DNA of 60,000 nt from Hydractinia symbiolongicarpus (lineage: Eukaryota > Cnidaria > Hydrozoa > Anthoathecata > Hydractiniidae), in NCBI RefSeq assembly GCF_029227915.1, contig NC_079880.1, positions 19,842,501-19,902,500 of the forward strand, given 5' to 3'. The translations under genes were made by a program, and so were the position numbers. The notes under the pieces are model-generated. The model was not told the DNA's origin. It worked only from the letters and a program-made list of their open reading frames with translations, and made no database searches. This document shows positions 45,508 through 57,038 of this stretch, in pieces; position 1 is the first letter of the stretch, and each line of letters opens with the position of its first letter.

Positions 45508-45767
45508 ATGGCGGTGTCCGAAAAAACAGAAGAGAAAAAACATCAGTATGCAGAACCATGGGATGATTCTGATGTGATTTTAAAAGTTGAAGATGAAACG
45601 TTTCATGCGCATTCAAACATACTTGGTTTTGCGTCTCCTGCTTCAAAGCCATGTTGTCCTCCAACTTTAAAGAAGGAAAAGAGAAGGTGATCAATCTGTC
45701 AGGGAAAAACAAAACAATTGACAAATCAGACATTTTTCTGCTGCTCCAAAGAAAAATGGAGAAATAA
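45508..45767 (+). pseudogene. BTB/POZ first exon with a frameshift
   Basis: The ATG at 45508 opens MAVSEKTEEKKHQYAEPWDD and SDVILKVEDETFHAHSNILG, a typical BTB N-terminus. After FASP the frame is lost by one missing base near 45640. In the next frame the domain continues with FKAMLSSNFKEGKEKVINL and SGKNKTIDKSDIFLLLQ and then a TAA at 45765. It therefore lacks both an intact frame and the end of the BTB fold, and no splice donor is seen. It is a close paralogue of the exon at 33629. BTB proteins often act as Cullin-3 substrate adaptors, but this copy should be non-functional. Confidence 0.75.
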
Positions 45768-48700
45768 ATGGATGTTTGCCTGTCACAGACACAGACATCC
45801 GCCCCCTTCAATAACTTTTCATAGGGTTGTTCAAATTGGATCAAACTTGCCACACTTATAGTACGTCATAAATAGAACAAAATGGCAGCAATAACTATTT
45901 GCTTGCGTCAGCACATTTTCTGTGACGTCATCAGAAGCGTAAAATTTTCTTTGGACCGAATAAGGTTAAGGAAAGTATTTTATTTTGTATTTGATGTGTT
46001 AAGAAACACGCCTTGAAAAAACCCATAAAATGTTAAAACGCAAGAAAGAATAATATCGGGATGTATATAATGAGTGCTTTAGAGTACAACAACCCGCCGT
46101 AGTAATTTTCTGTCAACAAGAGAAATTTTATATGAAGTTTGTCAATTCATATCATTGATAAATTTCTTGAAATAACCAATCGACATCACTTAGCCGGTGT
46201 TTTGCACCCGGTAGGCTGCAAAAGTGTTACATTGACAGGCGTGTAAGCCAAGTAAGCGACGTCGGAAAAGACGTAGTTGCGCTTTGTACTCATTTGCATT
46301 ATTGAACAATTTGCTTCATTACCCGGAATGTCTGAAAAATCGTGAAATCCAGTCTGGAAAAATAGCACACTAAGATATTGTATTTGAATGAATAACCTAA
46401 GATCCTAAATGGACTGTGGAGATGGACAAGCGAACTTTGGAATGTCTATTTCTCATATGGAAACGGCTTTCTCGATTGCTTGTAGCCACTAGCTTTAAAT
46501 ATTTTTCCTCTATTGCAATAATTTAGGCTTCGGTCACCAATTATTCCAAAAACAAGTTTTGGGGTGGTTTTAACAACCCCAAAAATTTTCTTAGTTTGTG
46601 ATTGTATTAACCTCATAGGAACAATTAGTCACCAGTGCATTATATCCCAATATTGCACAGTCTTACTCAAAAAAATGGCGCCCTGCTAAGCTTGTTAGGT
46701 GTTCAGATTTTCTTGACTGTACGTAACACTCCTTTAAATCACTAAAGGTGTTGGGTATTGCCATCTGGCAAGGTAATAACCTTACCTGTAAAGGCAATTA
46801 ACTGAAAAAACAAGAAAAATACCTTTGCAAATAAATTTTCTGACATAAAGGTTAGTAATGCATAAATATGTTTCGCACAATTATACTGCACCACTTACCG
46901 TTTAGCATAAAAACTTTAAAAAGTCTAGTAGAAACGTAAACACAATTTTAAAACAATCATTTACATCATAACTTCCAAAAGTAACAGTAGATCCACATAA
47001 GTAAATCTATAGTTTTCTCAAGTGTTATTTATTCAATTATTAAGATTCACTGTTAAACCAGCAACAATGAGCCTCTAGGTCGAGGTGATACCCTTGCAAT
47101 GATGCAGGTTATAAGCCTAGCAGAGCAGTAGTACTATTGTAGTTCTTTGTATGCTTAGTTATCAAGCTTAAAAAGTCTATAGTAGGGGGACTGGATTTAC
47201 CTGACGGTATTTCTTATATCTTAGACACTTTTACTAGGTTAGAATAATGAACATAAAACATATATAGGAAATAAGTTTCTAAAGTTTTGATTTTTCAAGC
47301 TCAATACTTATGGAAAGTCGTTCGTGTACGGTTGCCATTATTGGCCAAGGTGTAATTGGGGCTTTAAAGGCACTTAATCACCCTGTAGGCAACTTTTTTT
47401 GAGGTACCTCTTTTATTGTAAAAATTGAAAGCTATACATGAGAAAACATTACCCTGAAAATTTTTTTGAAAACTGACAACCAAAACAAGTTCAAATGTGT
47501 CATAGAAATAACAAACTTACCCTAATTTCTCTTCGCCTACAGAACGGCCATTGCATTTCATTGCACGAATCATGCGATAATAAGCGCACGGCAAAATCGG
47601 TCACATGGTTGCTGGATTCATGCCATTACAGAAAAAAAATGAATGAAGGAGAGCATCCGTAGCTGTGTTTCCATCGTAATGCTTTTATAAATGTATCACC
47701 AAAGTTCCGAACATGATAAATCAGATAAATCAGTCGAAGTTTCTGTGTTATTCTTAATTATTTAAACTTTTTAACTTACTGAAATAAGGCTTCCTTGCAA
47801 CACTGTGCACTTCTTCTTGTTGATTCTGAAGACAGCTTCGCCTCGCTAGCTGTCTTACTTGTTGATTATTTTCCTTTGTTCAAACAGTTAGTCGTTTCCT
47901 TATGGAGACGTATCAAATCTGGACAATTAGTATACCTAAATTTTCAGAATTTCCCCTTTCATGCTTTAAATTTATTTATCTCCATAATGCAACAACTATC
48001 TTCAACTATCACAATGAGCATTCTCCCCCGTTGGGTATTTTGGCTTATAGTATGCAGTAATCCAAGAAAGAGCGTGATAAGCATTAGTTATCATAATTTA
48101 TAACAACGAGGAAATGCTGTGATTTCTTTTTTCTGTTTTGTTTTGTCTGGTCTCCAAAAACAATGGCGAATAGAATAGAAGAAAATTACATCTAAATGGA
48201 GAAAGTGATACGGATGTTTTTACGCTCGGCCGCTTTTTTAAACAGAACCTAAATTTCTTTCCACTATTTGATGTCATCTTTTGCAAAGAAAAACAAGTCA
48301 AAAAGAACAGCGTGAACGAAACCGAACATAATGGCGATTTTATCGAACACCATCTCAGTGCTCATTTAAAGATAAGGCCGTTTGGTTACCTACGGTTTCA
48401 CACGAACATTTTGCGACGGCCCGCCTATTAGACAAGAATAAGAGATCAACAAGATCGTTAAATATGGTGGCTGGAAGAAAACAACAAAAATTCAAGATAT
48501 TGAAGTACAATTATTTCCATTTCTAGTAGGTTTTATATCCTCAAATTTTCAGGAAAGTCATAACTCCGTCTGAACTTTGAAATAAATATAAAAAATGTAT
48601 ATGTTAATTTTGGGTGATTACACGCCTTTAAATGCCTTGTCATAAAAAATATTACGGATGGCTTTTCAAGACATTGCACCTGAAACTGGTTGAAAGATTT

Positions 48701-48779
48701 AGGAAGCACACGTCTTTTTCATCTTCATGAAGAATCAATACCCAATCATTAACATTAACACCCTCAAAGCTCAGAGGAT
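45768..48779. other. Mostly unannotated DNA; one weak exon candidate
   Basis: At 46353-46186 (minus) an acceptor CTATTTTTCCAG is followed by 55 open codons and a stop (TGFHDFSDIPGNEANCS...). It could be a terminal exon, but I find no partner exons and no known domain (about 15% sure). A frame of 102 codons at 47795-48103 (plus) has no recognisable domain. The rest is AT-rich. Confidence 0.25.
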
Positions 48780-50510
48780 TCATGTCAATATCAAGCGTTG
48801 CATTTTAGTTCCCCTAATATCTGTTATTCTTTAGGACACCCTCATTACTGGATAGTCTCCTCACTACCAACCTTACCTTTGATCTCATCACCACATTCAC
48901 AGTCACTATTGTTTAGCAGCATTACCCTTCTTTTATCGTGAGTGATGAATTGTGCTTTTGTGTAATCCGTTAGGATTATGTCAGAACGATCAGCAGATAT
49001 AATATACTACATATTTCGTGAACTTTTTTATAAAATTCTAAAAATTTTCTAGATTATGCTCAAATTCTTCGGAAGGGTATTCTGATCTTTAACACAATAG
49101 GCATCTTGAAACATCGATATTTCAACGTTGGTAAGATTCAACATTGGTACCACGCCATTGGCTGTCCTTACAAAAACGGTGGGCATAGACTCCGCAGAAA
49201 AAACTGCACTGTCAATATCGTTTTAAAAAACAGAGCCAACCCTATTCATAGGACCCTTGCCATTGCCACTTTTCTGTAAAAATCCAGGTGATTTACACAT
49301 TTTCTTCCGCAAATCTTTTTGACAGAAACGTACATCCAGAATCCCTTTACTGGCAGGATGGGCTATCGGTAACGATTAAAATGGGTTCAAGGTCATTCAC
49401 GTCGAGGCTAAGGGCAGATATAATTGATTTAATGATGCCCACACAGCAACATTCTAATAGTTTGTGTTATCAGATAATGCTGCAACACAGTTTTTTTCAT
49501 CATTTAACTGGTATACAACTGCTGTGTTAACAGAAACTTTATTATCAAAATAGTAGGCACTTTTCTCTTGTCTACATTGAAATAATTTGGCATTTTTGGA
49601 CCAATGCATCGTAATAGCAACTGCTTTGTTGAGAGTCATCTATACGTCTATACCTCTACGTCGTCACCTCTACGTGTTAATGTGAGATTTTTCGTTTTTT
49701 GTGGTCTTTTAGTTTTTGCACCTCATGCAACAACTTTTTCACAATCTTGTTTGACTTTTCAGTTACAACAACCTTTGCACTGATATATGATTTAATTTGA
49801 TTTCTCTTGACAGCTGCTTGGACTTCTTGGTTTTGTTACAGGCTCTGTTTGCCACTCTTTGTAAGTAACTAAATTGGTGGTGGGCAACTTTGTTTTTTAA
49901 CCTTTAATTTTCTGATCAGTCATTGCAAGAGGAGATTCAAGTGTGATACTAAGATCTTTTAGTCCCTCAAATTTTATGTCAGGATTAAGGCATACTTTAC
50001 AAACGTCCCCCAATTTTCAGGCTTTGGCTTTTTAATATTGCTAATCGCAAACCGACAAAACCTTCGTAACGAATATTCAATCATTGTCTTTTCCATGAAC
50101 TTTTGATGCAGGACCTCAACTATTCCTTCGATAAGACATAATCACCTTTCTTGTCTGGTGGTTGGAAGGAGTCGTCAGCATTCATAATAAAGTCACTGAC
50201 TTTTACCAAGGTCGGGCAATAGCTTAACATTGAAGCAGTCGTTCTTCCCAAATTATTAATACTTTGTTTTGTCGCCTTTTTTACGGGTGACATAAAGGAT
50301 TGCCTTTCTTTTCAACGTCTTTCTTTTCGACATGGAAGGCATGCTGTCCATTATAAATGACACTTCTTTCTTACTTATACTACATATCTAATGATTCGGT
50401 TAGTCATCTGCTTGCGTTGGCGTTGATGTTGTGTCATCCTGTTTTGCTAGTTGTCGCTTGAGCCGTTGATTTTCATTGCATAAAGTTGCTATTTTAATAT
50501 TCAGCATCTG
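48780..50510 (-). pseudogene. Decayed gene of an unnamed multi-copy family
   Basis: Conceptual reading on the minus strand gives stretches of real-looking protein broken by stops and shifts. A helical start MLNIKIATLCNENQRLKRQL lies near 50510-50450. SPVKKATKQSINNLGRTTAS and KVSDFIMNADDSFQPPDKKG lie near 50290-50150. AITMHWSKNAKLFQCRQEKS and VVYQLNDEKNCVAALSDNTN lie at 49621-49454. Further pieces (KSGNGKGPMNRVGS, MPTVFVRTANG) run to about 49130. The order (short coiled coil, Lys-rich linker, then a domain with HWSKxAKLxQCRxEKS and GKGPMxxVG) resembles an uncharacterised family I associate with repeated genes in cnidarians. I do not know its function. At least eight lesions make it a pseudogene. 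Confidence 0.5.
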
Positions 50511-51128
50511 AAGGAAATAATATCAATATACTTTATGCTCATAACCAAGCTTTAACTTCTGTCGTTCTTTGAGTTCACGGATACGGCATGCTGATGGTGA
50601 ATCTTCTCATTCATTTATTTACTATTGCTGGAGCAAAGATTTGTATTTTCGAGTTGGATGGTCTCACAAACAATCTTTAAAAACATTAAACATCTACTGA
50701 CAGGCAGAAAATATAATTTTTTAACAATCTGGGTTATTGGTTATCGGTAAAGTTTACAGATCAATGGATTTTCCTGAATATGTGTAGTCAGATATAAGGT
50801 GCATTTTGATCCAAACCGTATGGCAACACCTTATCCATTTTTCTGCCGTACGTAACACTTTTTAGTGATAAAACTACCGTATAAAAGTTACTCAAGGGTT
50901 GGTCAGATTTCTCCAGATCTAAAAACCAAGTTTTACGTACGGCTTTGGACGGATTGGTGATCGAAGCCCATTTGTTTCCAGAATTCAACTATTGGGTTGT
51001 TTACAACTTGGAGAATCACTTTAGCTGTAGAGAGTTGGTATAAAGCTTGTTTAATGATAAAAGTGTTTTCAGCGAATTTTCACAACCAAGCTACCTATCT
51101 AGCCACGCTCATCTGAATTGAGAGTTGC
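50511..51128. other. AT-rich DNA, no gene recognised
   Basis: Short open frames have no recognisable domain. The stretch ends at the A that precedes Helitron copy 2. Confidence 0.4.
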
Positions 51129-51259
51129 ATCTATATTATAATGCTTGTATACGTCTGTCTGTCACGCAAAATGGTAGCTTAGCTGCGCAATAGCGAGAAG
51201 CACGCAATGCGGTATAAAAAGGACGGGCGAACCCGTGGATTTTCCACGGCTAACGACTA
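51129..51259 (+). mobile_element. Miniature non-autonomous Helitron, copy 2
   Basis: 131 bp. It starts TCTATATTATAATGCTTG after an A and ends with the hairpin CCCGTGGATTTTCCACGG, then CTAACGACTAG and T. It shares the central TGGTAGCTTAGCTGC and CGGTATAAAAAGGAC blocks with copy 1 at 9252. Confidence 0.88.
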
Positions 51260-52760
51260 GTTATATCAAATACCCTTTCCAGGTTGAAATAAGAGAGAAA
51301 ATTTAATTTAAAAGAACGGCCATTGTGATAGCGAAATGAGCTAATTAGTAATTTTTTAAATATATAAAACTTTCTTTTACAGTAATCCATTTTACTGTAT
51401 AAGCTTGCAGGTGTTTTAATTAAACAAGGATGTATCCAAAACTTAACAAAATCAAAAGTTCATAAATCTTATAAATTTTCCGTTGTTAGGGAGCTGGGTC
51501 ATGCTAAACCGCACACGAAATATTGTTGTTCAAGGTATGTCATTTCTTGAACATGATGGTTCAGTAGGCGACGTTTCGCGAGACTGTAGAGAAACGGAAT
51601 TCATAAAAAATAACCAATCAGAAACAAGCTGTAAAGTACGGTTAATAACGATAATTAACATTTTCGAAACTAGATAGAAATAACTAGAACTGTAGGACTG
51701 GCAACTAAATCTCGGAAGGCTGATACCCGTTGCTTTTATGTGTTTGTCACGTTCTACTGTATTGATGGTTTTTATTACCTTCCTAGCCGTTGTTCTAGAT
51801 TCTTTGTCATTGATTTTGTTCTCATTCATTGATTTGTAGATAATCTATTGGTCAATGTGTAGGAGTCGATGGCTCTTTTAGCTTGTCGGTCATGTTTATT
51901 TTGTCTGATAGAGTTGCTGTTAGAATCTGTAATTACGCATCAAAGAATTCTTTGCACTATATGATCGAACTAGCAAAACGTTTTTGCGCATAGCTGTTTC
52001 TTTAAGTCTCTGGAATTCGCGAATTACGCCATGCATTGATCTTCCTTAACTGGAATAGTAAACATATCTACACATCAAGACTGCAAAGGCACTTTTAGAC
52101 AGTAAACTATTCGATAAATTTTATGTGAAGATTACTAAAAAAAAAATACTTAACGGATTATTAATATAAAAAATATTACCAGAAGCAAAGAAATAGTCAA
52201 ATCAAAAAATAATCAATTTTTTTTTTTCATTTTCCACCATTATAGCTTGTTGGGTTCAGAGATAGAAAATGATCTCATCTTATTTATTTTTATTCCTCCA
52301 ATGTGTTAGCAGACTTTTCTGTCAACATTTTTGGCCATACAATGTCTTCTTCCTTTTTTTCGGAAGGATTTACCCCCTCCTATCAATGGCCATATAGAGT
52401 CCCCCCCTTCCCAAAATTTCATCTCTAAAACTGTTAAAACACATGATCATGCATATTATTTTATTAAACATTCTAAGTTCTGCACGATCAGGGGAACAGA
52501 TGAACAAATTTCGTTAAAGTTTCTGTCACTGATTTATGTCTCTTCTGTTTTTACAACTTCTCAGGGTAACATAAAATACTTTTATTTTATAGTCAGATAT
52601 ATATATTTTATAGCATACTACTATTATCCATCTTTTAAAGCAATTTTTTATTTTTATACAGGTTCCTATTCTTGCACCTGTTGTATCTTTTGGTAACCGT
52701 GCTTTGTTTCATTTATAAGATTGAATCGTGTGTTCGAACCACCTTTTCTGTTTCTTCTAG
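51260..52760. other. AT-rich DNA upstream of BTB/BACK exon
   Basis: No exon is supported. A frame of 121 codons at 52331-52696 (plus) lacks any recognised domain. The polypyrimidine tract and AG at 52759-52760 form the acceptor of the next exon. Confidence 0.4.
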
Positions 52761-53185
52761 AGTATTCGTCTTGCAAAGGTCTACTTGAACTGGGACGAGA
52801 GTACGATATTAAAAGGATAGCACCTCTAGTGGATGAGTTTCTTCGTCACGACCTTGAATGCTCTTTAAGTGCACTTAACCTGGCTGATGAATACAGTTTG
52901 ACGAAAACAAAAAGAAAATGCATCCATGAATTTATTAGTTTGTGTAATAGTGGATCTTTTGTTAACGAATTTTGTGGCGACTGGAGCAATATTTCTGTTG
53001 AATCAAAATTTCTAATAATATGTGGTAAGGTAAAAGCATTGACAGATAAAAGACAAACTTTTTGTAAGTATTGTCATAGAGCTTCATCTTCCTGTAATCA
53101 TTATGCTACTGATGTTGTTAGCATAAAAGACATTTTCTCGCTTATAAGAAGCGTCCAAGATTTGTCTAGCAGTTTGAGTGCATAA
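52761..53185 (+). CDS. BTB/POZ protein, terminal exon (end of BTB and BACK-like region)
   Basis: The exon opens after TGTTTCTTCTAG and ends with TAA at 53183. It reads EYSSCKGLLELGREYDIKRI, then DEFLRHDLECSLSALNLADEYSL and ends SVQDLSSSLSA, about 140 residues. LLELGREYDIKRI is the last helix pair of a BTB fold, and the ALNLADEYSL segment is the BACK-like helical part. A Cys/His cluster (CKYCHRASSSCNHYATD) follows. The frame is clean over its whole length, unlike the two upstream BTB pieces. The acceptor phase matches the donor at 33834, giving ITEYSSCKGLL. It may be the end of a gene whose first exon lies at 33629 or is a missing intact copy, or an orphaned exon. BTB-BACK proteins usually recruit substrates to Cullin-3 ligases; no partner is evident here. 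Confidence 0.65.
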
Positions 53186-56100
53186 CTATTTGTATAGAAG
53201 CTAATACTCACGTGACCTTTTTTAAATTAATAAATTAAATAATTTTTTTATTAATGGACAAATTTGGTCATAATAAATGTTGCTAATTTATTTTTTGAAG
53301 AAGAATTATTTTATACCACAATCTTATTCTGTGTTTTTACGGATTTCGTTGCGATTACAGCAGCCTGCGAAATGAGAATTTATTTCTGCGATTGACAGTT
53401 TACTGACAATAGGCAGGCAGATATTGCTGGTCTAGCTTCTTTTTTGAGACGTGTCTTGTTTCTGCAATACTGACACATACTGGCAACCTTTATGTATTTA
53501 TCTATTACCTTTAATAGATGTAGTTACTGGTTAATTACCAGTTACGCTTGACAGGTAAAAGTTTTGTAAATGGCAACCACGCTTTTCTAGAAGTGTTTAC
53601 TAAAATTTTCGAGCTTCTGAAATATTTTGACAAGATACCATACCCTTTAACCTAAGATTATTTTTTTAATGTAAATAAATTGTTCCAGAAAATGTTTGTG
53701 TGATTCACAGAATCGCAACTTGCACAAATCAACAATTTGTGCAAGCTGCACAAAATAGCACAAATCAACAAATATAAGTTATTTTACGCATTTTAAATAT
53801 TGTCTTTCCCTTAAAAGCCTATACAAAAATATGAAAAAGCCATAGTTTCGAAAACATCAAATTTAAATCTAGAGAAATCAGTCATTTCGGTTGGATACCA
53901 TCCTGTCCCACAAAAATTTGCCCAAAATGTTAAAATCAACCAGTTAAGAACACAAAAATTTTCCTTTTTAGTTCCGTACTGACCTTTAACAACAATTTTG
54001 AACCTAAATGTCAAAAAATCAATGAGCAAAGAATAAACTTAATCAACAAAGATCATTATTTTGGAAACATTGTATACGGTTCGTAAACAAAAGTTTACAC
54101 ACAATGTAAAACAGATCGGTTTTTAAGAAGCACATCTAAATCAACAAAAATAAGTTCATTCAACATGTCGTATATTACCATTACCCATTAATCTTCCACA
54201 AAAAGGTTATGAAACACATCAAAATTTTAAAAAATCAGTGATTTCAGTGCATACAGTCCTCGCATTTAGATTACAAAATATAAAAAACAAAAACAGTTTC
54301 CGTCAGAACATTAAGTATATATTTTTTTTATCATCAGCAAACATTTATCCCAACAAAATTTTGTAAAATTCTCAAGAAAAACAAAAACGTAAAACCATGG
54401 AATTTTCTTCCAGCAAAAATTACATCACATACAGTTAGTTCTCCCAAACAATAGTTGATAATACGAAATATAAAGACAAAGTTGTTTATATAGTTTGAAG
54501 ATGTATTTAGTGTACGAAAAGCTTAACAAATAAATACTTTTTAACTTTCAAACTCGTTTTATTTTTTACCTAATTAGTAAAATATGGCAGTTATATATTT
54601 TTGCCGATAAAGACATCAGCTTTACAACAGCTTACAGTGAAGTCTGATTTACAAAGATTTGTTCTTTTAGTGTATATATTGCATGTGGTTTATTTCCACA
54701 AAAGTTTACACAAAATTTAAAAAAACAGCATTTTGCAACACAAACAATATGAACTGACAAACATACCATCCCCTTGTAAATTTTTTAACCCGCCCAAGTC
54801 ATAAATCCACGTAAATTTCCAATCGAATGTAAAAAATCCCTGTAAAAAAACTTGCATTTTACATGTAGGCTGACAAAAGTTTACCGGGATGTCAGAAACA
54901 AAACAATAAAAATAACTTAACACACACACTTTAAATTCTATAAAATTCGTTTCACTTGTCATATTGTGGTCCCCTTGTAAAGTTCACAGGTAATGTGAAA
55001 AATATATACTCTATGGGCATAACAATGAGTCACACCATCCTATAAGTTCAAGAAAGATTTTGTAGCTAGCTTGTTACATCATAATTCGTGTTAAAAAAAG
55101 AAGAGATAGGTTAGAGCTAGCTAAGAAGATTGGGATGGGAGCCTTAAAGCTAACATTAGCTATCAGATAACAGTAGCTAAGACACTCAGTTAAATATACT
55201 TAAACTGGGGAGTCTTAACTGGGTCTACAGCTAGCTATTCATGCTTAGTAAAAGACATTATAAAGAGAAACAATAGTAATGTAAAACAAACCAAAGTTTT
55301 CTGTTTGTCCCGCAAATTAGTTTGTTAGCCAGCGAAAAGCTTTATCTAGCATTTTGAATTTTAGTACAAACCATTAGTTACGCACCAGGGGATACATTAA
55401 TTATGCAAAAAAATTTTAAACAAATATGGCTAGCTTTTTTATTTTTAAAAAAACGCGGTAAAAACTTTATGAATTTGGAGCTTTAATGGATTTTTTTTTG
55501 AGAATGCGTTTCTGCTTGACAATTTTAAGTGTACTACATAAAAAAGTAACATGCAGCCTCGGCGACATAAAAGCGGAACGTCTAAATATATCAAAGTTCT
55601 TACTTTTTCTGAATCCACTTGAAACCGTAGCATGCATTCTCTACTTTTAACTTTACTTTACTACTTCCTAGCTCCACTCTTCACTTCCGAAGTAACTTCT
55701 TGTCGCTTTCAACTTTATTTTTCTACTTCTACTTCTTTACTTAGAGTTTTCTTTCTCTGAATCACTTTTTGTACTTTTTTCAAGACGAAGGGACCTTTGT
55801 TTTGTGTTCTTTTCGGTGTCGAGGGACACCATTTTTATACAGTTAGCCTTTAAATTTATTTCAGCAAATCAAATTGAGTCGTTTTCATCACGTGACGTAA
55901 ACAAAGTAAACCCGCTAACAAAATAAACTTATTTTTTCAGTAACATCAAGGATTTTTACGGCGACATCAAAGAAAAATAAGCATATCATCTTTGCATGTC
56001 ACAGAGACACGGAACTGGCGTATTTATTATATAGATTAACGCAACAAAAATCAGAATGGTAATGATGTGGATGGTGACGAATGTAATGAAAACGAAGACC

Positions 56101-56277
56101 AGGCGCTATCACACTATGAAAGGTTTGGAAAACGATGCAAGTCTGCCCGCGGGGTCCTGTAACATCTTCGTTTCTGTTAATCAAACGAGAAGGTGAATGA
56201 AGACAAAGTTATTCAACATCCACCACAAACTCCAAACAACTCGTTGAAAGTGACAGACTAGCGAAACAATTTCGAGA
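53186..56277. other. Non-coding stretch with degenerate repeats
   Basis: At 53780-54960 several passages look like diverged copies of one another. For example ACATCAAATTTAAATC...AAATCAGTCATTTC (about 53850) resembles ACATCAAAATTTTAAA...AAATCAGTGATTTC (about 54213), and ACAAAAGTTTACACA occurs near 54085 and 54700. A pyrimidine-rich (CTACTT)-like tract lies at about 55640-55740. No gene is supported. Confidence 0.4.
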
Positions 56278-56286
56278 TTGCTGTTA

Positions 56287-56338
56287 CAAAAACCAACAAA
56301 AACCAACAAAAACCAACAAAAACTAACAAAAACCACAA
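56287..56338. repeat. (AAAAACCAAC)n short tandem repeat
   Basis: About five imperfect 10-bp units lie directly before the LINE fragment at 56356. Confidence 0.85.
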
Positions 56339-56355
56339 AAAGTCGTGATCGTGTC

Positions 56356-56600
56356 AATGCTTTTGAGCGGAGGCTGTTTTACTGGCGGATTGGAGACCTT
56401 CTAAAGCTACTTGCTGAGGCAGCGGCTATACAGTCAAGAATTTCAAGCAAAAACACAAAAAGGGACATCAACACTATATTTAAGAGGTTTAAAGATTTAA
56501 TGCAGAAAGGTAACATGAATGGACCGAATAAATTGATATCAAATATCATTACTTCACTTATGCATAAGAAGTATAGGGCTTTAGAAATAACGCATCGAAT
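56356..56600 (+). pseudogene. Fragment of a retroelement ORF
   Basis: The frame reads NAFERRLFYWRIGDLLKLLA and EAAAIQSRI, then INTIFKRFKDLMQKGNMN. The pattern F-RR...W..GD...LL-EA..IQ.R followed by ...F..LM.KGN.N is one I know from the N-terminal linker of some invertebrate LINE reverse transcriptases. It stops before any catalytic motif. There is no promoter, start context or downstream RT, so it is a dead fragment. Confidence 0.4.
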
Positions 56601-56937
56601 TTTGCTTCCAGAAAACAAATGACTTTCTGATCGATAAGATCTATTTTAACAGCTGTGTTCAATGATAACATAATGTTACCGTAATTTTATGTAAATTGAA
56701 GAAACAAAAATAACACATTGTTTAAAAAATAGTTATATTTCGTTCTCCCACGAGACTTCATCAGAATCTTAATATACTGCATATACATTTGTTGAATATC
56801 AAGATATATCCACCTGAGGTGCAATAAACGACGCACAACCGTACAAAATGTGTAAGTCGTTAGTGTTAGCGCTTGCTTGTGTGTAATAACAACTAGAATT
56901 AAATACAAATTTTCTTCATTCGCAATAACCACTAGAA

Positions 56938-57038
56938 TCTATATTATAATGCCTGTATACGTCTGTCTGTCTGTCACGCAAAATGGTAGCTTAGCTGCGA
57001 CAGGCGAACCCGTGGATTTTCCACGGGCTAACGACTAG
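56938..57038 (+). mobile_element. Miniature non-autonomous Helitron, copy 3
   Basis: 101 bp. It starts TCTATATTATAATGCCTG after an A and ends with the perfect hairpin CCCGTGGATTTTCCACGGG, then CTAACGACTAG and T. Relative to copy 2 it lacks about 30 bp of the middle (the GCGGTATAAAAAGGAC block). A 25-bp imperfect direct repeat flanks it (see findings). Confidence 0.9.
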
